Positions 10,663 through 21,124 of a stretch of DNA of 64,000 nucleotides are shown in pieces. Position numbers and translations under genes: made by a program. The notes beneath the pieces are model-generated. The model was not told where the DNA came from. It searched no databases and was given only the letters and a program-made list of their open reading frames with translations. Every line of letters begins with the position of its first letter. Position 1 is the stretch's first letter. The DNA comes from Labia minor (Eukaryota; Arthropoda; Insecta; Dermaptera; Spongiphoridae), in contig OY720345.1 of assembly GCA_963082975.1 (NCBI GenBank), positions 6,102,491-6,166,490 on the forward strand, read 5' to 3'.

Positions 10663-12974
10663 TCAATCTTGATCACTTCCTACAATTTCGTAATATTGGT
10701 CATTATCGAATTCAATTTGTAATGGTGATTTTTCTCTAAATAATTTTTTATCATTTCGGGATTTAGTTAATTTTGAGCGAAGGTCTTGAGCATTATCTTT
10801 AATAGATCCACCAGGTCTTGATCGTCCACGAAGAGTATTTCTAAGATCTCTTGAAGAATTAATATATTCATTGTCACTTTCACTTTCAGAAATCTTAATT
10901 TCATGTTTATCACGTCCTAATTTGTTTCTTAAATCATGGACAGAACCAACAGCAGATCTATTAACTTCTATACTAATATATTTTTTCGTTTTTGCTTTTC
11001 TTTTTTCAACTTTTGCTTCTTCCTCATCTGCTCTCATTCTCATTCTTGGTATTTTAGCTCGTGAAGACCAATTAATATCATCACTGTCAGAAGAATCAGA
11101 CGATGGATAGGCAATTTTATTACCTATTCTTTGATTAACGTGTGGCCTGGGTTTAGAGCTCATTCCTTTATTATTTACATTTATTAAATTAGTTGTACTA
11201 TTTGTATTATTATTCCAATTCTTTGCCAAATCTCCCCATGGATTTTTATTATCATTTGAAGGTGGAATTCCTCTAATTTTTCTTTTTCTTGAATTGGTAA
11301 TTAATCCTTTAATACCTAAAAGTATAAATTTATATATGAATTCATAGTTCAATAGTACAAAATTAAAATTATTTACTAGCCTCCATAATTGGGATTTCCA
11401 TGTTTACGATAATATTCGCTCATTTTTTCTGCATTTGGAGGTTTTTTATCTGACTTTGTAGCAAATCTTAATAAAATAACTTTTGCTTTGGGATGTTTAT
11501 TTCCTAATCTCCATTTACCTGGAGGAATGGGTGCTTCAATAGTAGATAATAGAACCTCTTGGGATACCTAAAATATATAGAAATATATATTTATATATTT
11601 TATATCTATATCGGATGATTACATAATTTTATAAAGTAAGAATTAGTATTAATTATTATTACATTTTATTAATTTTTAATTAATCATATGAGTAAGAAAT
11701 ATAACAAATTTAAGTATTATTTCCTACATATTTTAAATTTTTTAAATCGTTCTTTCAAATAATTGATTTATTTATTTTTATATTTTCTTTTTTTTATTTA
11801 AATTTGACGAAATTAGATAAATTTAATGACAAACATTTATTTATAATAACAGCTGAAATATATTGAAATTGTTAATTTTAATAAAATTAGAATTTCAAAA
11901 TTATTTAATGTAATAAATTGTAATTTTTTAATTTTTTTTTTTTAGTTTTATTTTTAATATGTGTATTACCTCCAATGTATCCTCATTTACAACCATTATA
12001 ACTTCTCCTTCTTTTGTTTGAATTTCTTTTATTTTCATTTGTTTCAATAATTCTTCTTCATCCTCCTCTGATTTCGTTTGACTCTCTGTACCTATAATTG
12101 GTTTTGAAAGAACCAATAATGCTCTTGCAGCCGAGAGTTCATCAAGCCAAACTACATTACCTATTTAAAAAAATTGAAAAAGCTTTTTAAAATAAAATTA
12201 AATTAAACTTGCATCATTATTATTCTATTCAACAATTTTTATATATCAATCGATAAATAAACTACAAAATAATACTAATACTAATTGATATCTACAAAAA
12301 TTACTTACAGCTGGTATCATTAATCCATTCAATTGATGATGGGGCAAAATCTTGAAAATAACTAAATATATCTTTCGTACTAAGTTCATCAGTCCCTCTC
12401 ATATGTAATGCAGTTAATCGAACATGTTTGTTTTCAGATTCTTTATTATTTAAGCCCATGCTGAGAATTATTAAAAGAAATTTATGGATGTTCTGATTAG
12501 TTTTAAAAACAATTTTATATATATTAAACATTGATATATTTTATATTAAATTATTTCTTTAATCACCTTAAATAAAGTTCGTTAATTTGTTCTTCTGTGA
12601 TTGGCTTTGCATTTTTTGGATCTAAACTAAATCTTTTAGCTCTTTCTTCCAATTTAGAATCATCGTCTTTTTGAAATAAATTAATTCCAGTGATAAATCC
12701 GCCTTCTTTATTTTCATAACGCGAATGTTTCTTTTAAATAAAATTAGTGAGAAATGAAATGACATTAGTGAGGTTGATAGAGTGAATATTTTTTGTACAA
12801 TCTATAAAATAAATAATCATAACATACTTGTATTGTGTTTTCATCACTTGATTCACTTAATTCTCCTTCTTCGCCTACTTCATTTTCACCATCTAGTTCC
12901 ATTGGCTCATCCAAATCATTATTTTTAAAATTTGTATCTTCACTATTGATTAAAGAGGTTGGAATTGTCTCCAT
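10663..12974 (-). CDS. NCBP3: nuclear cap-binding protein subunit 3
   Basis: Six exons in transcription order: 12974-12828, 12730-12567, 12460-12309, 12160-11970, 11567-11381 and 11315-10663; 497 residues. Conserved landmarks: an acidic PMELDGENEVGEEGEL start, SRYENKEGGFITGI near 52-66, an RRM-like region with EWINDTSCNVVWLDE at 148-162, RFATKSDKK and NPNYGG near 250-280, then a low-complexity charged tail with Arg/Ser/Asp runs ending near PLQIEF. In vertebrates NCBP3 binds capped RNA with NCBP1 and acts in mRNA export. The cap-binding motif I recall as WLDD in the human protein reads WIND here (149-152). Intron 5 begins with GC, not GT: the exon ends GGAG and the next bases are GCTAGT. No other donor there keeps the frame. 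Confidence 0.92.
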
Positions 12975-13430
12975 TATGAAATATATATATATATATATAT
13001 TATATATAATTTAAAAGGATAAATTTACTCAATTCAGTTTAATAATAAACAATTCATTAAATATTACAAAACAATCATAAAAAGATTTAAAATATCATTT
13101 AAAAACATTTTTAAATTAAAATGCTTTGATAAATAAATATACAATTTTCAATAAACTTATTGACATTCAACAAGAAGACCAATGACGTCAAAATCACTAA
13201 AAAACTTGAAAACAAAAAAAAAAAAAATATTCAGATATGAAATTAATATTAATTTAATATATATGTTTATAAAGCTTAATACTAAGAATTATATATATAT
13301 ATAATTAATCTATTAATTATTTAAGTGTATATTTTATATTATAAATTATATATTTATATATTTATATTAAAAAACTAAATATATTTGGGTTTCATAATTT
13401 TTTGGGGAATTAATTTAGAATAGTCAACTT
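12975..13430. other. upstream region of NCBP3
   Basis: AT-rich, including a TA tract directly before the start codon (about 12980-13000). I see no clear core promoter motif and no other gene. Confidence 0.4.
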
Positions 13431-13485
13431 TTCTGAGATTAACAATGTATTTGACGTCTATGTCTTCCTTGATATCAGCAACGAT
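13431..13485. repeat. 55-bp dispersed inverted repeat, left copy
   Basis: Matches the reverse complement of 17994-18048 with 2 differences in 55, both transitions. The pair brackets the segment holding a LINE remnant, the La pseudogene, a gypsy remnant and the hypothetical ORF. Neither copy has terminal repeats. Confidence 0.85.
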
Positions 13486-13756
13486 ATTCGTCTCACCGAC
13501 TATCCCTATGTGTGTGTGTTAGTGTTAGTACTCTTTGCATCCACAAGAGGTGCGAATTTAAAAAAATTATGTGTGCCATTATTTAAATTCAAATTATATT
13601 TGTTTTTATAATAAATATAATAATTTTATTTGTTCTTTTATTTCATAGATCTGAATTTGTATAGAATAATTATTAATTAAAATTATTAATTAATTAATTG
13701 ATAATTCTATAGAAACTGTTAAGTTATATTTAATAGTGATATCTTTAAAAATTGAA

Positions 13757-14415
13757 AGATCTATCTTTGTGGGTCCACGGAACTCGAAATTGTTTGGCCG
13801 CAGTAACATCATTTCTCCAAGTGTCCCTATTCTGAGCTGCACACATCTAACTAGTATTTTCTCCCATCTCTCTCACGCTCTTTTCGACATTGTCCGCACC
13901 ACAGACCATCCGTTACCGCACATCTCGTCCTTGGTCTTCTAAACGAACATTTCCCAACAAATATATTTTTCTTCTGGCCAACACAACCTTCTCAATTTTA
14001 TGACCCTAACTGGAGATGCATAGAGGTCATGCAATTATTCCTCGTTATGCAGTCTACGCCATTTCCTGGTGACCTCATCTTTCTTTGGCCCATAAACGCC
14101 TCGAAGAATCCTCTTCTCAAATACTCTAAATCTACTCTCATCTCCTAAGGTCATAGACCACACCTCACACCCATAGAATATAACCAGCAAAATAATTGTT
14201 TTATATAATTAATTTTGATTCCCTTTGATAACAATTTTGACGAGAGAAGCCCCTTTTTTGCATGATATCAGGCGCTACCCGCGATAGCAACCTCAATTTA
14301 AATAAATTTTTCTCGTATATTATTACCCTTCGTAATTACTGAACCTAAGTATTTATTCTATTCATTTTACAATTCTTACAGTTTCTTATGTTAATACTAT
14401 TCCTCCTTGCTACTA
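13757..14415 (-). mobile_element. degenerate LINE 3' end (reverse transcriptase C terminus)
   Basis: The minus strand reads as the C-terminal part of a non-LTR reverse transcriptase ORF, with the typical YGCE-W-MTLGDESRFRVFE stretch and GPKKDEVT downstream, broken by stops and frameshifts. The same family recurs at 21125-21500, 21735-22325 and 52195-52738. Better copies end in a GATAGATAAATA-type tail. The clade cannot be fixed from this fragment. Confidence 0.75.
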
Positions 14416-14873
14416 AATATTTAGTTTTAACTATTTAATTAAATACAAAATAAAATTATATATAGTAGAAATGATCAAAATCTTTCAACCAACTAGGTAG
14501 ATAAATTAAACCAAAAAATTCTAATTCAAAAAAACTAATTCTTTTCTAATTGTAATACCTAATATTAGAATTGTTAAGGATTTAATTCAAATATTGAATA
14601 TATATATAAATATATTTTTGATATTAATAATTTTCTTAGTGATGAGTAGATGTATATTGTTTCTCTCAATAGGGCCCTTTATTCTATTTTTGGATACATC
14701 TCCCTTTAATTTAACTATACAAAAATGAGAGGAAAGTAAAAAATTGTTTTTCTTTTACTTGATTAAAGTTTTGAAAATAATTATATATTAATTAAATTAT
14801 TAGAAATTCTAAATTACTGATCAGGATTTTACATAAGTATTATAAATAAGATATATCTTTAATATTATCTAAA
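14416..14873. other. intergenic, no gene seen
   Basis: AT-rich, with no ORF or repeat that I can support. Confidence 0.5.
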
Positions 14874-15940
14874 ATGGAACGAGGAAAGGCGCAAAGAGAT
14901 AATGATTAGAATAATTTTCCACAAGAAGGTCTCACCTTAGATAACTTTTATGAATTTTTTGCTCGGTATGGAGCTATAGAAAATATTCAGATGCGAACTT
15001 AAATTGATAATGCAGCAAATAAAACTATTTTTAAAGGATCCGTTTTTGTAATATTTAAAGAAAAAGAAAAAGCCGAAGAATTTTTAAAAATAGATTCAAT
15101 CAATCAATCAATTTTTAAAAATAGATTCAATCAAATACAATGAACAAGAGTTAATTAAAAAATGGAAAGAAGCTTAGAAAGAAAAAGAAAAGAAAAGAAC
15201 GAATGGAGAATAAGTTAATTCAAAATACTCTAAAGCATGGGTGTCTAAACTATGACCATTCGTGGGCCACGTTGCAAAAAAAATTATGCTGGGCCGCACA
15301 TAAATATTTTTTCAAGAAATGGAAATAAAATTAACTACAGTAAAACCTCTCTATAAGGACACGTCTAATAGTTACTTCATTCATTTTAATTCACAATAAA
15401 CATAGTTTTTAAGAGTATTTTGAGAATGTCCTTGTAGAGAGTTATTACTGTATATATAGTTTTATTAAAATAAAATAACTTCTTTTTATTATAATTTTTT
15501 TATTTGAATTATAGAAATATTTATAAAATTATATCTCAAAGGGTTTTGGGCCGCACTTTAGACAAGCATGCTCTAAAGAATAAGGGAAAACAACAAACAT
15601 CGGTTCCAAACTTAGCAAAGAATGCTATTATTTATTTAACTGGATTTACTGGAGAAGAAATCACTCGAATAGATATCAAAGAAGTGTTAACTTCAGAATA
15701 TAGCGCCGAGGTGGCTCTTATAGAATTTAACCAAGGGGATGCAGAGGCTTCTGTTCGATTATTAAGAGAAGATTTAGCCAAGAAGATTTTAGAAAAATTT
15801 ACTGATGGAGAACTAAAAATTAAAGATCAAGAAATATCCTCGAATGTATTAGAAGGAGAAGCATAAGAAAAATATCTTGAAAAAGCAAGACAAGACTTTG
15901 CTAAAGTACATCCAAGAAAAAAGAGAAGACGATTTATAAG
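14874..15940 (+). pseudogene. La (SSB) autoantigen homologue, processed pseudogene
   Basis: Conceptual translation gives the La RRM1 region (LDNFYEFFARYGAIENIQMR, FKGSVFVIFKEKEKAEEF), the linker with QELIKKWKEA, then RRM2 (NAIIYLTGFTGEEITR to VLEGEA, about 15600-15866) and a basic C terminus (HPRKKRRRF). La binds the 3' oligo-U of RNA polymerase III transcripts. This copy is broken: in-frame stops after about 11 residues and again within RRM1, a local duplication near 15085-15130 that breaks the frame, and a stop directly after VLEGEA. RRM1 and RRM2 run together without introns, so a retrocopy is likely. The La motif is missing, so it is 5' truncated. A hAT element (15236-15570) splits the linker. 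Confidence 0.8.
15236..15570. mobile_element. hAT-type MITE inside the La pseudogene
   Basis: A 335-bp insertion. Imperfect inverted ends: CATGGGTGTCTAAAC on the left, and the inverse of CATGCTTGTCTAAAG on the right. Perfect 8-bp duplications CTCTAAAG flank it (15228-15235 and 15571-15578). GGGCCGCAC blocks near each end are typical of this hAT group. Removing it rejoins the La reading region, so it landed after the retrocopy arose. Confidence 0.9.
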
Positions 15941-15985
15941 TATATATATATATTTGTATTTATGTTTATATAATTTATATATATA

Positions 15986-16259
15986 TAGGTGGAAGTCTAT
16001 GTACAAGGACATCGAGAAATGGTGCAAAACCTGCCACGGCTGTCAACTAGTGTCAAGACCAAATAGGCCTGAACCTTTGAAACCAAAGATAACAAGACTT
16101 CTTACAGAACTGAAAAAGAGAATCAGAGACTATGTTCAAATTGTTTACTAATTGTTTGTTTGTTATAAAAACTTTCGTGTTTAAAGTATTGTTCTTTGTG
16201 CAAATTGTTTACTAATCGCTTATTGAACTGTTTGTTAAAATTCTGATAAAGGGAGGAAT
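15986..16259 (+). mobile_element. Ty3/gypsy integrase fragment and polypurine tract
   Basis: The frame from 15986 reads WKSMYKDIEKWCKTCHGCQL, the zinc-binding part of a Ty3/gypsy integrase (CxxC half visible), then breaks off after about 50 residues. The rest of the integrase is absent. A polypurine tract, AAAGGGAGGAAT (16248-16259), comes directly before the 3' LTR. This is an internally deleted remnant. Confidence 0.75.
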
Positions 16260-16424
16260 TGTTATGTATTTTATGTGGTTTGCAGTGAGTGAATGGAATG
16301 AGGAGAGTTGGATCATGGCATTCTGTTTATATAGATTACACGATAAATAAACAACAGGAATAAAGTTTTGCTTTTAAATGTTATAAGTGTAATTTATTTG
16401 CTATTTAAGTTTAAATACGTAACA
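16260..16424 (+). repeat. short gypsy 3' LTR
   Basis: 165 bp starting TGTTATGTATTT and ending AAATACGTAACA, so the termini are inverted TGTTA/TAACA as expected for an LTR. It lies directly after a polypurine tract and contains AATAAA. No matching 5' LTR is seen in the window. Confidence 0.75.
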
Positions 16425-16813
16425 CAATATACATATAAATATTAATTTAAAAAATTTATTTTCAAAATTTACAAATCAATTGACAATTATATTGTTACAT
16501 AATCAAAATATTTCAAATATTGTAATTTCTGGATAAAATAAATAATAAATATGTATTAAATTAAAAAATTAATATAAAAGTATAATATATTAAATAAGTA
16601 TTTATTTTTATATTTTAAATCGATTAAACATGTTTTATTAATTGCATCCATTCATTATTTTGTATTTTCTTTCTTCAAAGAATGAAAACAGCAATCCAGG
16701 GATAAAATTCCTTATTAATAGTAAGCATGTATCTTTCACATCTGAAATCACAAACGAAAATATTAAATAATATAAAAACTTTTAAAAATATATGTACATT
16801 TATTTTAATTATT
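16425..16813. other. AT-rich gap
   Basis: No gene or structured repeat seen. Confidence 0.5.
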
Positions 16814-17182
16814 TTAATCAGAAATAGAATTAGTAGAAGTAGAAGGAATAGAATTAGTAGAAGTAGAAGGAATAGAAATAGATGTAGAAGGAATAGAAAT
16901 AGATGTAGAAGGAATAGAATTAGTAGAAGTAGAAGGAATAGAATTAGAAGAAGAAGGAATAGATATAGTAATAGATTGCCCTAGACCGCTATCAGGTACA
17001 TTACAGCCCAATAACTTATGTTTATAAAAACTTTTCCTGTTTTGGTAAATCTGGTAACATTTCTGACATATTCTAGGGTAAGAAATGACACCGTCTAATA
17101 ACCAAAGAATAACAGTGAAAGAGATAAAAAGGATAAGAAAAACTAAATTAATAAAAAAGATAGGGATATACATTGAGGACAT
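16814..17182 (-). CDS. hypothetical protein: membrane segment, zinc-finger-like motif, Ser/Thr repeats
   Basis: A 122-residue frame if started at the ATG at 17182, which lies just after a strong acceptor-like tract (about 18 T then AG on the minus strand); it could therefore be the last exon of a spliced gene. Seen in order: a hydrophobic helix (YIPIFFINLVFLILFISF and on, about residues 4-28), then CQKCYQIY with His and Cys spaced like a C2HC zinc finger (lola-like spacing), then a tail of NSIPSTST-type repeats encoded by a minisatellite. I do not recognise the protein. The membrane segment followed by a finger is unusual and the repeats may inflate the ORF, so it may not be a real gene. Confidence 0.35.
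   Translation of the reverse strand: MSSMYIPIFFINLVFLILFISFTVILWLLDGVISYPRICQKCYQIYQNRKSFYKHKLLGCNVPDSGLGQSITISIPSSSNSIPSTSTNSIPSTSISIPSTSISIPSTSTNSIPSTSTNSISD
16820..16965. repeat. 21/24-bp minisatellite
   Basis: Alternating units of about 24 bp (AGAATTAGTAGAAGTAGAAG plus GAAT) and 21 bp (AGAAATAGATGTAGAAGGAA plus T). Unit lengths are multiples of three, so the minus-strand frame stays open through the array. Confidence 0.85.
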
Positions 17183-17299
17183 TCTAAAAAAAAAAAAAAA
17201 AAAATTAATTAATATAAGAATAATTATTAGTTGGTAAATAAAAAATAACCAAAATAATTTGATACACAAACCTTGCCCACGAAAAAGAAAATAAATAAA

Positions 17300-17830
17300 T
17301 AAATAAATAATAACATATGTTCATAATTACCAAATTAACTGCAAATTATAAAGAAATCCAAAAAAAAAAATTAATGATTAACATTAGAGGTAGCTTATTT
17401 AGAAATGCCTAAAAAAAAAAATCTGATTTAATATATTCACCAAATTAGTATTCAAGCTAAAGAAAATAAATAAATAGAATAGAATAATTAATTGAATAAT
17501 AATGAATATAAACTGTAAAAAGAATATCTGATAAAAACTAAAAATTTTACAGAATTAAAAGTAGAATATTGAAATGTTTGAAATAAGATAATTTTAATTT
17601 TGATTAATTTAAAAAGATTAAAGCAATAATAACATTTGTTCATAATTACCAAATTATATTATAATTATAAAGCAATCCAAAAAAAATATGGTATAAGAAT
17701 AATAAGAATAAAATAAGAAATTTAAAAGGTTAAAAGGGAATAAATGTTTGCAAAAAGATATTTTTAATTTTGATTAATGCAAAAAGATTAAAACAAATAA
17801 TAAGATATGTTCATATTTACGATTAAACTT
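17300..17830. repeat. local imperfect direct repeats
   Basis: Segments around 17308-17375, 17625-17690 and 17793-17830 share TTCATAATTACCAAATTA-like sequence, and the stretch before the last two also matches (TTTTAATTTTGATTAAT then AAAAAGATTAAA). Old tandem duplication in non-coding DNA. Confidence 0.55.
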
Positions 17831-17993
17831 AATTTAAATTCTTAGATTAAATATATTTTAATAAATTAACAATTTCCAATATGCTTACCTTTAAAATGAA
17901 TGAATGAATGAATATGTAAGAAGTCAGAAAGGAATCTAGAGAAATAATTTATATTTTGATTGCTAAGTTCGGAATCGATAAATAACATATTTT

Positions 17994-18048
17994 ATCGTTG
18001 CTGATACCAAGGAAGACATAGACGTCAAATACATTGTTGATCTCAGAA
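17994..18048. repeat. 55-bp dispersed inverted repeat, right copy
   Basis: Reverse complement of 13431-13485 with two transitions. On the strand reading ATCGTTGCTGAT both copies stay open as IVAD(I/T)KEDIDVKYIV, but both changes alter amino acids, so there is no sign of coding constraint. Confidence 0.85.
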
Positions 18049-18099
18049 ATGTTCAAAAATCATTAATTTAAAACTTGGATTTCTATATTATATACCATA

Positions 18100-19225
18100 T
18101 AAGTATATACAGATTAATTTAATATTGTGGATCTATAAAAAGCATAGATCACATAAGCAAATGTCTATTCAGTCTAATGAGTAATCTAGTACTGAATATA
18201 TATATATATTTATATATAAATTTAAAAAAATATGTAAAAACTATTAATTTAAGAATAGAGCAATGATAAAGTAAAGTTAGTTTTGAAAATAAATCAAAAT
18301 AATAAAATATATAAATTAATTTGTGGTTTTAACTAAAATTTCTATAAAAAGCAATATTCTATTTAAATAAATATCTAAAAATATAAAATATATATTTGTT
18401 CTTGTTATTATTTAATTATATTCATTTCTAAATAAAATAAATAAAATTATTTATATATCCAATATATAAGTCTTATTAATTTTGTAAAACTTTTTCATAA
18501 TATATTTTTATAATTTTTTTTTTGAAAAACATGGCAATATCAAAAGACATTCTTTGAAAATAATATCCTAAATTTTTATTATATAAATAAATGTAATAAA
18601 ATGAAAAAATAATTTAAAAATTTAATTTTAAATAAAATTTATATTATGTGTATGCTTTTAGGTTTTCTTTTGACTTTTTGGAATAAAATCGATTGATTGA
18701 CATGTTAAAAATGGCTTAAGCACGTCAAATACGGTTATTACTCGTCAAATAAAAGCCATTTGTACTAGGAGATTAGAAATATTAAAAGGTTAAATAACCC
18801 GCCAAATCGGAGTAAAGCATCGTCATGATTTCCTAGTATCCTGGTAGAAAGACCGCCAAATGCTTGGTTATCAAAGAGTTAAAGAGAATATCAAGGTCAA
18901 AGCATAATACGCACGCGCACATTTATATACTTTCAAATGTTGCTCATAGATGACACTATGATATGTATATAGTGAAAAGAATAAAATCGCGGTATATTTT
19001 TTTAGAAATTTAAATCAAGGATTAATTTACTGAATGATTTATAATGTTAAAAATAAACAAACAATTATTATACTGATTATTTTTAAAATTCGAATTACAA
19101 AAATTTGTAATTATATTATATATATATATTTATATATTTATCAAAAATTTAGAATTTTTTCATTATATATCGTGAATGGTTTGTATATCCTAAATCCTAA
19201 ATACATTTATATTTTCCAGAGGCAT
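18100..19225. other. intergenic, no gene seen
   Basis: AT-rich, with a small island of higher complexity at about 18690-18920 that I cannot assign. A G-rich tract follows at 19238-19262. Confidence 0.45.
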
Positions 19226-19582
19226 ATTATCTATTATGTTGGGGGGAGCAGGGGGGGCGGGTGTCTCCCTCGGAAAAAATGTTGACAAAATAAATTATTT
19301 ATTTATTCATAACGTTTAGACTATACTTAAACGTAATTTAAAAATGTTTTTTTTACTTTTGGGGTTCTCAGTTACAAAACTAATCACTTTTAAATTTATT
19401 TTTTACACAATATTTAGGGGATCCTCGTGCTCGTGTTAAGAGGTATAACTTTTTTGAGAATACATACTAATATGTATAGTAATATACTTAGCAAAATTGA
19501 AATTTTTATTCTTTTTGAGGATATTTAATTTATCTTTTATTATATAAGAATATTGTTTAGCTACGAAATTATTTATAAATAA

Positions 19583-19985
19583 TGAGTGCCTGGATCGCTC
19601 GACCCTTTAAAAGATATTGATATCCAATTCTTTGATTATTTATTATAATTATTAAATGTTACATCATTGCATCAATCTGATTAAAATGAATGGAACACTT
19701 GGGGGTCCTCAATAAAACTATCTAAAAATTAATTAATATAAAGAACAAGGAATAAATAAATATTTTTAAATATTAAATCAAATTATCGTTAATTACATTA
19801 AAAAATTAATTAATTATAATTCAATTATATATATTTCTTATATACCTTCTAGGGATCAATTGAAATATCGATAATAATTTATATAATAAGTCGATGAAAA
19901 ATCAATTTAAATTTGTCAAAAGAGTAAACAGACAGACACCGGGACAGACAGACGCCAAGTGAAGTTGAGAAAAACGTTATAATAT
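19583..19985 (-). mobile_element. Helitron-like element, family Y, degenerate
   Basis: Shares with 39704-40557 the block TTTGTCAAAAGAG, CAGACAGAC, GCCAAGTGAAGTT and AAAAACGTTATAAT near its 5' side, and a CCTTCTAG-AGATC-ATTGAAATAT block. The lower-coordinate end resembles the decayed 3' end of that element. No coding sequence. Confidence 0.45.
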
Positions 19986-20115
19986 AATTATAAAAAAATA
20001 TATCATTTTAAATGAATTCAATTATAGAAAGGAATTGTTTTTATAATAAAATATAATAAATAATAAACTCGCGGATTTCTTGATTCATTTATATTAATTT
20101 AATAATCTGGGATTA

Positions 20116-20443
20116 AATAAGTTGACCGACAGTTTGAAATAAATTAATTTCCAGAAACACTTTCAATTAATTTTATTATATCTATTAAAACAGATATGGA
20201 TATAACATACATATTTTTAATTTAATTTTATTTATAATATATAAGGAACCGCTGGCTGTGCCGTCATGAATGGCTGTGTGACGTCATATAATTTAAAAAT
20301 AAGAAAAAACTAATGAAGATGATTTTTCCCGAGGATAAAACCAATACAAAGTGCATGATTCGTGGAGATATGTAAAAAATCTCCTCAGGTGAAATTTGGT
20401 GTGAAAATAACCCTTCCCTTCCTATCGTCACTCGGTAAAAAAA
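20116..20443 (-). mobile_element. family X element, short form
   Basis: Minus-strand copy of family X lacking the central microsatellite and core. It ends in a decayed 3' terminus (AATAAGTTGACCGACAG on the plus strand) and starts with TACCGAGTGACGATAGG, i.e. the internal duplicate of the 5' end is used as the outer end. Contains the GATGACGTCA-type palindromic block, altered. Confidence 0.7.
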
Positions 20444-20482
20444 TGGTTAAGTATTTCAATTTACAATTTTTGCAATTATAAT
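20399..20482. repeat. 84-bp perfect inverted repeat, left arm
   Basis: Identical over 84 bp to the reverse complement of 21225-21308. It covers the 5' end of the short family X copy plus about 40 bp of its flank. Identity over the flank shows duplication of a piece of this locus, not two independent insertions. Confidence 0.95.
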
Positions 20483-20654
20483 TTATTTCTTATAGAAACT
20501 TAAATTAAATTAATCTTTATACCAGTCATATACTATTTATATATATATATTCAATAGGTGCTAAACCTTGTTAGTGCTTGGTTTTTATATTTCTATCCAT
20601 TAAAATATAAAAAAAGAATCTAAAAAAAGAATAGCAATGGGAAAAAATAGCAAA

Positions 20655-20905
20655 AAAAAAAAAAAAAACAATCCTATCCAAGGCCACGACGCAATGATTC
20701 GTGAAGAATCTCAGGATCTTCTTCTTCTTCTTCTTCTTGGATCAGCATCCGAGTTGGTCGATGACGCGGGGCGAAATGCCCAAGGGGCTTCGTGACAACA
20801 GGGCCAAGGCATCCGGCCTCCGGCAAGGACGAACAAACCACCAACAGACAATTAACCAAATGGCAAAGATATATCACTACCGAGGGAAATATTACCTTCC
20901 TATCT
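20655..20905. other. GC-richer island after an A-run, origin unknown
   Basis: Follows a run of about 16 A (20652-20667). Contains a CTT repeat (20719-20738) and GC-rich sequence around GACGCGGGGCGAAATGCCC. Open frames exist on both strands but none is recognisable. A retrocopy fragment in minus orientation (tail first) is one possibility. Confidence 0.35.
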
Positions 20906-21124
20906 AATAGAAAATATGTATATACTATTAATAAATTACTATTAATAAATGACTATAATAGCCATTATTACTCATTAATATATAGAAAACAAAATTGAAC
21001 AATTATCTTATTTATCTTTTTAATTCTATTTAATAGAACTATATTAACTAAGTGTAGTGATTATTATTTTCTATTTTCTATTTATATATAAAAAATTAAT
21101 ACATACATAGATTATAAATGTGAA

